Shown: piece by piece, positions 1 to 5,377 of the stretch
Layout: every line of letters begins with the position of its first letter
How positions within the stretch are numbered: the stretch's first letter is position 1
From: an uncultured Clostridiaceae bacterium
GTDB lineage: Bacteria; Bacillota; Clostridia; Oscillospirales; Ruminococcaceae
Direction of reading: 5' to 3'
Length of the DNA: 5,493 bases
Assembly: GCA_946411985.1 (NCBI GenBank)
Contig: CAMKFY010000054.1
Location: 1-5,493 of the forward strand
Notes under the pieces: model-generated
The model's database searches: none
What the model was told of the DNA's origin: nothing
The model's input: the letters and a program-made list of their open reading frames with translations, nothing else
Program-made: the position numbers and the translations under genes

Positions 1-102
1 GGGCCTCGGAGGCTGTGTTCTGCTTTTACTTTAGCAAGAACTCCAAGGGGCAGATGTGCCACTAGTAAAGCGTATAAATATTTGGGAATTGAAAAAAATT
101 AG
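1..102 (+). CDS. ruvB: Holliday junction branch migration helicase RuvB, C-terminal end only (partial)
   Basis: Frame 1 is open from the window edge to a TAG at 100-102, giving 33 residues. The tail LARTPRGRCATSKAYKYLGI resembles the winged-helix C-terminus of RuvB, where a GF-x-x-RTPRGR-x-x-T-x-x-A(Y/W) signature is expected; this domain contacts Holliday-junction DNA. RuvB is the AAA+ motor of the RuvABC complex. Only this fragment is present, so the ATPase motifs cannot be checked. The first ten residues (GPRRLCSAFT) fit poorly: the usual segment is close to EPYLLQ-x-GF, and one residue seems to be extra between the Phe and the RTPRGR motif. The DNA there is also GC-rich compared with the rest. 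The reading of the last 23 residues is fairly secure; the first ~30 bases may be divergent, frameshifted or an assembly chimera. The stop lies 79 bases before glmM on the same strand. Confidence 0.72.
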   Translation, partial: GPRRLCSAFTLARTPRGRCATSKAYKYLGIEKN

Positions 103-109
103 TAGAAAT

Positions 110-138
110 TTGATATTTTACAATAACATTTATTTTAT
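110..138 (+). promoter_or_regulatory. Weak sigma-70-type promoter candidate for glmM
   Basis: TTGATA at 110-115 is a four-of-six match to a -35 box. Seventeen bases later TTTTAT (133-138) is a four-of-six match to a -10 box. The 103-181 gap is so rich in A and T that such matches are expected by chance, so glmM could equally be read through from ruvB. No terminator is visible between the two genes. Confidence 0.22.
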
Positions 139-181
139 ATATTTTAAGACGAATTTGTAATTTTGAAAGGTTAGTGTATTT

Positions 182-1525
182 ATGGGTAGATTATTTGGAA
201 CTGATGGTGTTAGAGGTTTAGTAGGAGAGGAGCTTTCCTGCGAGCTTGCCGTTAAGTTAGGAAGAGCTACAGCCTACGTTTTAGCTAAGCATGAAGGCAC
301 CGCTCCAAATATTTTAATTGGAAAAGATACTAGGGTTTCTGGGTTTGCTTTAGAGTCTGCTTTTGTGGCTGGAGCGTGTTCTATGGGCGCAAACTGCCAT
401 CTAACAGGCGTAATACCTACTCCTGCTATATCTATATTAGTGTTGAAATATAAATTTCAGGCTGGAGTTATGGTTTCAGCGTCGCACAACCCTTGTGAAT
501 TTAATGGAATAAAGATATTTAATAAATATGGGTTTAAAATTTCAGACGAAATGGAGCAGGAAATTGAAGAATATGTTTTTAATTCGAATAATATAAGTGT
601 TTCATATATGGGTATGTGTTTTTTTTGCAAAGATGCTGTTTCAGATTATGTTAATTATGTAGCTTCAACGGTGGAAGGTTTTAATTTTGGTGGCATTAAG
701 GTGGCGGTAGATTGCGCTAATGGTAGCGCGTCTGCCACAGCCAAAGCAATATTTAATAAAATAAATGTTAATGCAGATATTTTAAATGCAAACCCGAATG
801 GTGTTAATATAAATAAAAATTGCGGTTCTACTAACACTGAAAATTTTTCGAAATATGTTAAAGAAAAAGGTTATGACGTTGGCGTGGCTTTTGATGGAGA
901 CGCTGATAGGTGCCTTGCTATAGACGAAAACGGGAATTTAATAGATGGAGACCAGTTAATAGCAATATTTGCGCGGTGCATGAAAGATGATGGCGTGCTT
1001 TCAAATAACACCGTTGTTGTAACTGTTATGTCTAATCTTGGTTTTTTTCATTTTGCTAAGGAAAATAATATAAATTTGGAAGTTACTCAGGTGGGAGATA
1101 GATATGTTCTTAAAAACATGATTGAAAAAGGTTATAAAATTGGTGGCGAGCAGTCTGGTCATATAATATTTAAAGATTATTCAAACACCGGTGACGGCCA
1201 ACTTACTGCTGTGCAGCTAATTAAATATATTAAGAATAGTGGTAAGAGTTTTGCTAAGCTTGCAAGCATAATGAAAAAGTTTCCTCAGGTGATGGTTAGC
1301 GTTAGGGCAAATAGCGAGCAAAAGCGTAAATATTTTAACAGCCAAGATATAGAAAACTATATACAAAAAAAAGAACAAATTTTAGGCAATGAAAGCAGAA
1401 TATTAGTTAGGTGCTCTGGCACAGAGCCAATTATTCGCATAATGATTGAAGGGCCAGATAAAGATTTAATAGAGAAAACTTCAAAAGAGGTGGCAAACAG
1501 AATATCTAAATTGGTGGGCGTGTAA
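182..1525 (+). CDS. glmM: Phosphoglucosamine mutase GlmM
   Basis: This 447-residue protein interconverts glucosamine-6-phosphate and glucosamine-1-phosphate, the step before UDP-GlcNAc formation for peptidoglycan; it acts in the cytoplasm. The length is normal for bacterial GlmM (about 445-450). The four expected sites are present: the N-terminal MGRLFGTDGVRG; the active-site loop SASHNP at residues 99-104, in which Ser101 should be the phosphoserine; the metal-binding loop DGDADR at 238-243; the sugar-specificity loop GGEQSGH at 321-327; and the C-terminal phosphate-binding loop RCSGTEPIIRI at 410-420. The ATG at 182 starts exactly at the conserved N-terminus. A GAAAGG at 165-170 is a plausible ribosome-binding site, 11 bases upstream. 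The gene sits alone between the ruvB end and its own terminator. A run of eight T (619-626) encodes part of a C-F-F-C segment at residues 146-149, with the frame intact. The specificity loop and start motif favour GlmM over phosphomannomutase/phosphoglucomutase relatives. Confidence 0.97.
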   Translation: MGRLFGTDGVRGLVGEELSCELAVKLGRATAYVLAKHEGTAPNILIGKDTRVSGFALESAFVAGACSMGANCHLTGVIPTPAISILVLKYKFQAGVMVSASHNPCEFNGIKIFNKYGFKISDEMEQEIEEYVFNSNNISVSYMGMCFFCKDAVSDYVNYVASTVEGFNFGGIKVAVDCANGSASATAKAIFNKINVNADILNANPNGVNINKNCGSTNTENFSKYVKEKGYDVGVAFDGDADRCLAIDENGNLIDGDQLIAIFARCMKDDGVLSNNTVVVTVMSNLGFFHFAKENNINLEVTQVGDRYVLKNMIEKGYKIGGEQSGHIIFKDYSNTGDGQLTAVQLIKYIKNSGKSFAKLASIMKKFPQVMVSVRANSEQKRKYFNSQDIENYIQKKEQILGNESRILVRCSGTEPIIRIMIEGPDKDLIEKTSKEVANRISKLVGV

Positions 1526-1534
1526 ATTATATTT

Positions 1535-1559
1535 AAAGGGCATAATATGCCCTTTTTTT
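1535..1559 (+). terminator. Intrinsic terminator after glmM
   Basis: AAAGGGCAT (1535-1543) pairs perfectly with ATGCCCTTT (1547-1555) around a three-base AAT loop, and a run of seven T (1553-1559) follows. It lies ten bases after the glmM stop. The opposite strand lacks a comparable T run beyond the stem, so it should act mainly on + strand transcripts. It separates glmM from the ECF genes. Confidence 0.9.
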
Positions 1560-1560
1560 A

Positions 1561-1589
1561 TTGCTTTTTAAGAAATTTTGTGATATCAT
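1561..1589 (+). promoter_or_regulatory. Promoter candidate for the ecfA1-ecfA2-ecfT operon (extended -10)
   Basis: TATCAT at 1584-1589 matches the -10 consensus at five of six positions and is preceded by TG-A, giving the extended -10 form TGATATCAT (1581-1589). Exactly 17 bases upstream is TTGCTT (1561-1566), a weak -35 (TTG only). Transcription would start near 1596, about 35 bases before the ecfA1 ATG, leaving room for the ribosome-binding site. Position immediately after the glmM terminator supports a separate transcription unit. Confidence 0.55.
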
Positions 1590-1617
1590 TTTGTGCGGGT
1601 TCAGCTTAAATTTTTTT

Positions 1618-1624
1618 AAAAGGG
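1618..1624 (+). promoter_or_regulatory. Ribosome-binding site that fixes the ecfA1 start
   Basis: AAAAGGG ends eight bases before the ATG at 1633. No such site precedes the in-frame TTG at 1561, which lies directly against the glmM terminator. Confidence 0.65.
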
Positions 1625-1632
1625 TTTTTCAA

Positions 1633-2475
1633 ATGGGCGAGTTTATTAAGGTGGAAGGTGCTTATTTTTCCTATAATAATTCTAATAAAGATTTTGATAT
1701 AAATAACGTTAGCTTTAACGTGTTGCCTGGCGAGATGTTATGCATTGTTGGGGCTAACGGCAGCGGTAAGTCTACTATTGCTAAAATGTTAAATGGAATA
1801 ATTATTCCTTCTAAAGGCAGTGTTATTGTAGACGGAATAGATAGTAGCAGTGCAGATTTGGCGTTTAAAATACGGCAGAATGTGGGTTTGGTGTTTCAAA
1901 ATCCAGATAACCAAATTGTGGCCACTGTTGTGCAGGAAGATGTGGCTTTTGCTTTAGAGAATTTGTGCGTTCCTAGTAGTGAAATTGGCTCTATTGTAAA
2001 TAGGGTTTTAAATATGGTAGGAATGCTTAGTTATAAAGACAGGCTTGTGGAGGGTTTATCTGGCGGGCAAAAGAGCAAGGTAGCCATAGCTGGCGTTCTT
2101 GCTATGAACCCTAAGTGTATAGTTTTAGATGAAGCTACAGCAATGTTAGACCCTAAAAGCAGCTATGAAGTGTTGAATATAGTTAAAAATTTAAATAGGA
2201 AGAGTAATACAACAATAATAAATATAACGCATAGAATGCAGGAAGTGGCAATGGCAGACAGAGTTATAGTGTTAAATAAAGGAGTTGTGTTGGCTCAGGG
2301 CTCTCCTAGAGATATATTTTTAAATGAGCGTGTTTTAAGTGAAGCTGGGCTTTGTTTGCCTCAGGTGTCGCAATTTGTTAAGCTGTTGCATAAAGATGGC
2401 ATTGTTAATGAAGAAATAGCTCTTGATGTAGATGAGTGTGTGCAAATTTTGGCAAACTTATTGGAAGGAGCGTAG
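1633..2475 (+). CDS. ecfA1: ECF transporter ATPase subunit EcfA1
   Basis: This 280-residue cytoplasmic ATPase pairs with EcfA2 beneath the membrane protein EcfT to energise vitamin or metal uptake. Motifs: Walker A GANGSGKST at residues 40-48, Q-loop in FQNPDNQ (Gln89), ABC signature LSGGQ at 142-146, Walker B CIVLDE ending at Glu167, D-loop region DEATAMLDP, and switch His200 in THRMQ. The DEATAMLDP form, with A rather than P after the catalytic Glu, is typical of EcfA1, while EcfA2 carries DEP-x-AGLDP. The ~60-residue C-terminal extension also fits the ECF ATPases. I chose the ATG at 1633 because it gives the normal N-terminus (IKVEGAYFSY) and has a ribosome-binding site. The frame is open back to a TTG at 1561, but those 24 codons overlap the promoter-like region. 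After LSGGQ the sequence is KSKVA instead of the common K-Q-R-V-A. The gene leads a three-gene operon and ends eight bases before ecfA2. Confidence 0.95.
   Translation: MGEFIKVEGAYFSYNNSNKDFDINNVSFNVLPGEMLCIVGANGSGKSTIAKMLNGIIIPSKGSVIVDGIDSSSADLAFKIRQNVGLVFQNPDNQIVATVVQEDVAFALENLCVPSSEIGSIVNRVLNMVGMLSYKDRLVEGLSGGQKSKVAIAGVLAMNPKCIVLDEATAMLDPKSSYEVLNIVKNLNRKSNTTIINITHRMQEVAMADRVIVLNKGVVLAQGSPRDIFLNERVLSEAGLCLPQVSQFVKLLHKDGIVNEEIALDVDECVQILANLLEGA
2465..2470 (+). promoter_or_regulatory. Ribosome-binding site for ecfA2, inside the ecfA1 3' end
   Basis: AAGGAG lies in the last codons of ecfA1, 13 bases before the GTG at 2484. The spacing is longer than usual, but it is the only strong purine motif near the expected N-terminus. 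Translation of ecfA2 is probably coupled to the end of ecfA1. Confidence 0.55.
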
Positions 2476-2483
2476 CTTTTACA

Positions 2484-3344
2484 GTGGTGGAGTTTAAAAA
2501 TGTCACCTATTTCTATGAAGGTTTAAGCAGTAGCAAGGTTAAGGCTTTAAGTAACATTTCATTTAAGGTGGAGCAGGGTGATTTTGTTTGTGTTATAGGG
2601 CATACTGGTTCTGGCAAAACCACATTGCTTAAGATTTTAAATGGTTTGTTTAAACCGAGTGGAGGCAGGTTATACATAAATGGTGCAGACGTTTGGGCAG
2701 ATAAAAACGCTTTTTCTAAACTAAGAAAATATATAGGCTTTGTTTTTCAAAACCCAAGTTATCAGCTGTTTGAAGACACTGTGTTGAAAGATATTGCATT
2801 TGGCCCTAAAAATTTAGGGCTTAACAATTTAGAGATAGAGCGCAGAGTTAAAAATGCTGTAGATGTTGTTGGAATATCAGAAGATTTGTTAACAAAGAGC
2901 CCGTTTGAGCTTTCTGGTGGCCAAAAAAAGAGAGTGGCCATAGCTGGCGTTATGGCTATGAGCCCTAAAATATTGCTTTTAGATGAGCCTGTGGCCGGTT
3001 TAGACCCAAAAAGTAGGGTTCATATATTAAAAGTTATTAAAAAATATAATAAAGATTTTGGGGTTACCGTTATTTTAATAACTCATAGCATGGAAGATGT
3101 TTATATGTATGCAAATAAGGTGTTGGTGTTAAATAAGGGTGAACTTTTTAGCTATGATAGTGTGGATAGCACGTTTAAATGTGTGGATAGGCTTAAAGGT
3201 ATAGGTTTAGACATACCCGATATTTCTAAAGTATTTTTAAAGCTTAAAAATAAAGGTTTTTCTGTTCCTATTAACGTGTATTCTGTGGATATGGCTGTTG
3301 AGGCCATAAAAAGTATTTTGCTTAAGCGGAGGGGAAATGGTTAA
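2484..3344 (+). CDS. ecfA2: ECF transporter ATPase subunit EcfA2
   Basis: This 286-residue ATPase is the partner of EcfA1; together they form the asymmetric nucleotide-binding dimer of group II ECF importers. Motifs: Walker A GHTGSGKTT at residues 39-47, Q-loop FQNPSYQLF with Gln89, signature LSGGQ at 143-147 followed by KKRVAIAG, Walker B ILLLDE ending at Glu168, DEPVAGLDP, and switch His201 in THSMED. The DEP-x-AGLDP form and the aromatic-rich Q-loop mark it as EcfA2 rather than a second EcfA1. The start is a GTG at 2484 (M-V-E-F-K-N-V-T-Y), where family members begin; the adjacent GTG at 2487 is a possible alternative. An upstream in-frame GTG at 2436 would add 16 residues overlapping ecfA1 by 40 bases and has no supporting ribosome-binding site. 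The 3' end overlaps ecfT by eight bases. Confidence 0.94.
   Translation: MVEFKNVTYFYEGLSSSKVKALSNISFKVEQGDFVCVIGHTGSGKTTLLKILNGLFKPSGGRLYINGADVWADKNAFSKLRKYIGFVFQNPSYQLFEDTVLKDIAFGPKNLGLNNLEIERRVKNAVDVVGISEDLLTKSPFELSGGQKKRVAIAGVMAMSPKILLLDEPVAGLDPKSRVHILKVIKKYNKDFGVTVILITHSMEDVYMYANKVLVLNKGELFSYDSVDSTFKCVDRLKGIGLDIPDISKVFLKLKNKGFSVPINVYSVDMAVEAIKSILLKRRGNG
3328..3334 (+). promoter_or_regulatory. Ribosome-binding site for ecfT within ecfA2
   Basis: GGAGGGG lies in the last codons of ecfA2. Its GGAGG core ends four bases before the ecfT ATG at 3337, tight but strong. With the eight-base gene overlap it suggests coupled translation and matched amounts of the ATPases and EcfT. Confidence 0.7.
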
Positions 3345-4146
3345 AAGCATAACTTTGGGTAGGTATTTTGTTGGGAATTCTTTTTTGCATAGAGCAAACC
3401 CAAAAATAAAAATATTAGTTACATTTATTTATGTTTTTGTTTTATTCTTTATTAATAAAATATGTAGCTATGTTTTTGGTTTTTTTGTTATTGCCGTATT
3501 ATATAAAATTTGCAAGATACCATTAAAAATGGCTTTTGATAATATAAAGTCTATGGCTTTTATTTTGATTTTTACAGGTTTCATAAATTTGTTTTTTGGT
3601 GGCAATGGCGAAATTATATTCAAATTATGGGTGTTTAAAATTACTAAAGTGGCTGTAATTACCACTGTTTTTGTAGCTTTTAGAATGTTTCTTTTAATAG
3701 TTGGTATGGGTTTGCTTACATATACAACGCTCCCTTTAGATTTGGCAAAAGCTATTGGGGATGCATTTACTCCGCTTAAAAAGTTTCATTTTCCTGCTGG
3801 TGAAATTTCTACAATGATTTCAATATCTATAAGGTTTATTCCATTATTAATGTTAGAAACAGAAAAGATAATATTTGCTCAAAAATCTAGAGGGGTAGAT
3901 GTTTCTGGCAAAAGCATAAGGAAAAAGGTTAAATTTATAATTTCTATTTTAGTGCCGCTTCTTGTTTCCTCTTTTAAAAGGGCAGATGAGCTTGCCGTAG
4001 CTATGGAATCTAGGTGTTATAGAATAGGGTTTTCTAGGACGCGTTACATTGTTTTTAAATTAGGTGTTAAAGATTTGATTTTATTTGTTTGTGCTATTAT
4101 TTTTTTTGTTAGTTTGTTTGTTATTGGTGCTTTTAGCTGGTTCTAA
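3337..4146 (+). CDS. ecfT: ECF transporter transmembrane coupling subunit EcfT
   Basis: This 269-residue membrane protein links the EcfA1-EcfA2 dimer to interchangeable substrate-binding S components. The start is typical (ITLGRY, then SFLHRANPKIKI) and the length is normal (about 265). Hydrophobic stretches lie near residues 26-39, 43-56, 72-87, 104-127, 198-213 and 246-266. The long cytoplasmic coupling region carries the two short motifs that dock into the ATPases: AQKSRG (Arg185) and AMESRC (Arg226). The arginines are kept, but both motifs read S-R-x where A-R-x is the usual form. The ATG at 3337 overlaps the ecfA2 end by eight bases and is preceded by GGAGG. The gene closes the ECF operon. 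No S-component gene adjoins it, which fits a shared group II module whose substrates are set by genes elsewhere; the transported substrate therefore cannot be named from this window. Confidence 0.95.
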   Translation: MVKSITLGRYFVGNSFLHRANPKIKILVTFIYVFVLFFINKICSYVFGFFVIAVLYKICKIPLKMAFDNIKSMAFILIFTGFINLFFGGNGEIIFKLWVFKITKVAVITTVFVAFRMFLLIVGMGLLTYTTLPLDLAKAIGDAFTPLKKFHFPAGEISTMISISIRFIPLLMLETEKIIFAQKSRGVDVSGKSIRKKVKFIISILVPLLVSSFKRADELAVAMESRCYRIGFSRTRYIVFKLGVKDLILFVCAIIFFVSLFVIGAFSWF

Positions 4147-4369
4147 CTTTATTTTTATTTTAGAAGTAAATGCATCTTGTATTATTATGGTTTTTAGCTA
4201 GTGTTTATACTCCTTGTAAATAATGATAAATATATAGTTAATTAATGTAGTTTATAAATAAAATTTGTTACTTAATTATAAAAATAGGTTTGTGGGTTTT
4301 TGCTAATTTTTTTATAATATTAAAGTTTTGAGTTTTCAGGCACGCTAGAGTGTAAAATTATTTTAAAGT
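4147..4369 (+). other. AT-rich intergenic region between ecfT and truA
   Basis: This 223-base gap shows no open frame of useful length, no tRNA-like fold and no GC-rich hairpin followed by T that would serve as an ecfT terminator. It contains the promoter candidate at 4290-4318 and, next to truA, the small AT inverted repeat TAAAAT-T-ATTTTA (4353-4365). No riboswitch class could be recognised by eye. Confidence 0.6.
4290..4318 (+). promoter_or_regulatory. Promoter candidate for truA
   Basis: TATAAT at 4313-4318 is a perfect -10 box, 17 bases after TTGTGG (4290-4295), which keeps the TTG of a -35 box. The predicted transcript start near 4325 would give truA a leader of roughly 45 bases. The perfect -10 is more persuasive than chance AT matches, but the surroundings are very AT-rich. 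Confidence 0.5.
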
Positions 4370-5116
4370 GTGGCAGTTATTTTGTGTAGATATCTTTTTT
4401 GTATTAGTTTTAATGGGGCTGCTTATTGCGGGTGGCAGGTGCAGAAAAATGGCATTACGGTGCAAAATGTGGTGCAAGATGCAATAGAGCGCATACTAGG
4501 TTTGAGGCATAATATTGTGGCGTGTTCGCGCACAGACGCTGGAGTGCATGCTAATAATTTTTATTTTCATATAGATTTAGAGCTTAAAATTCCTATTTTG
4601 AATTTTATGTTTGCTTTAAATAACGTTTTGCCAGCCGATATTGTGGTAAAGTCTATTGTTCGGGTTGGAGATGGTTTCCACGCGCGATATTCGTGCAGGT
4701 GTAAGGAATATATATATAAAGTTTATATTGGAGCCTTAAAAAATCCTTTTTTAAAAGATTTAGTGTTACCATATGGCAGAAATTTAAATATGAATAATAT
4801 GCTTGAAGCTTCTAAGTTTTTTTTGGGGCGCCATAATTTTACTTCATTTTGTAATTCTAATTCTACTGTGAAAGATAAGGTGCGCACAATCTATTTTATA
4901 GATATTACATTAGAAAATGATATTGTTATTTTTAAAATTAAAGGTGACGGTTTTTTATATAATATGGTTCGCATAATGGTGGGCACGTTAATTGAGGTAT
5001 CTGAAGGCAGGTTTTGCCCGAATGATATTAAAGATATATTAGAAAATATGAATAGAAAATATGCTGGCAGAACTGTTAAGGCTTCTGGTTTGTATTTAAA
5101 TGAGGTATATTACTAA
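4370..5116 (+). CDS. truA: tRNA pseudouridine(38-40) synthase TruA
   Basis: This 248-residue enzyme isomerises uridine to pseudouridine at positions 38, 39 and 40 in the tRNA anticodon arm. The catalytic motif is RTDAGVHA at residues 54-61, with Asp56 the nucleophile. Other family features are FNG-x-x-YCGWQ at 14-23, the FHARYSCRCKEYIYK stretch at 103-117, FLGRHNFTSF at 151-160, GDGFLYNMVRIMVGTLIEV at 192-210, and the C-terminal SGLYL at 239-243. The last is preceded by V-K, where many homologues have A-P. Length is normal (about 245). The start is uncertain: the GTG at 4370 is used here, but the in-frame TTG at 4382 would give an N-terminus (C-R-Y-L-F-C-I-S-F) closer to homologues. Neither has a clear Shine-Dalgarno. 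In many Firmicutes truA follows ecfT and precedes rplM-rpsI; here it is 223 bases from ecfT, with its own promoter candidate, and no ribosomal protein gene follows within the window. Confidence 0.93.
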   Translation: MAVILCRYLFCISFNGAAYCGWQVQKNGITVQNVVQDAIERILGLRHNIVACSRTDAGVHANNFYFHIDLELKIPILNFMFALNNVLPADIVVKSIVRVGDGFHARYSCRCKEYIYKVYIGALKNPFLKDLVLPYGRNLNMNNMLEASKFFLGRHNFTSFCNSNSTVKDKVRTIYFIDITLENDIVIFKIKGDGFLYNMVRIMVGTLIEVSEGRFCPNDIKDILENMNRKYAGRTVKASGLYLNEVYY

Positions 5117-5156
5117 ATGAAAAAATTTTAGAAAATTTACAAGGTAATGTTATATT

Positions 5157-5272
5157 GTAGTTATTAAAATTTTTTGTTTTATGTTGAATTTATGGTGTAT
5201 TAAGAATTAATAATATTAAATAATGTGTAGTTTTTTAGCTATTAAAATAATATTTTATCTGTTAAAATAGAA
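5157..5272 (+). repeat. 116-bp direct repeat, copy 1
   Basis: This segment matches 5378-5493 without gaps at an offset of 221 bases. Only two positions differ: T5208 versus C5429, and T5217 versus A5438. The left boundary is sharp, since T5156 and G5377 differ and the flanks diverge. Internally it has a near-repeat, TAGTTATTAAAAT (5158-5170) and TAGCTATTAAAAT (5236-5248), and a TAAAATA / TATTTTA / TAAAATA series at 5243-5269. It has no long open frame on either strand and resembles no repeat family I can name. Confidence 0.95.
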
Positions 5273-5377
5273 AGTGGTTTTATAGGTAACATAAAATAAA
5301 GGATGTATAATTTATTTTTATGAGAAAGATTTTAGATGTAAATTTACAGCGAAGAGTTAAGAAAAGAAAGATAAAGG

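Noticed and set aside
619..626. T8 run in glmM (with A8 at 1365-1372 and T8 at 4817-4824 in truA) as slippage or frameshift sites
   Set aside because: All three lie in intact frames with conserved sequence on both sides. Such runs are expected at this base composition.
655..837. 60-codon reverse-strand open frame inside glmM
   Set aside because: It is a shadow of a well-conserved gene in AT-rich DNA, with no recognisable domain.
1561..1632. In-frame TTG start giving EcfA1 a 24-residue N-terminal extension
   Set aside because: It begins directly after the terminator T run, has no ribosome-binding site, and overlaps promoter-like sequence. The ATG at 1633 gives the family N-terminus.
2436..2483. 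In-frame GTG start adding 16 residues to EcfA2
   Set aside because: It would overlap ecfA1 by 40 bases, lacks a ribosome-binding site, and the extra residues do not resemble EcfA2 N-termini.
3468..3665. 65-codon reverse-strand open frame inside ecfT
   Set aside because: It is antisense to conserved transmembrane segments; its hydrophobic composition reflects the complementary strand.
5123..5138. AAATTTT / AAAATTT inverted repeat after truA as a terminator
   Set aside because: The stem is A/T only, the loop is two bases and no T run follows, so it would not be a stable terminator.
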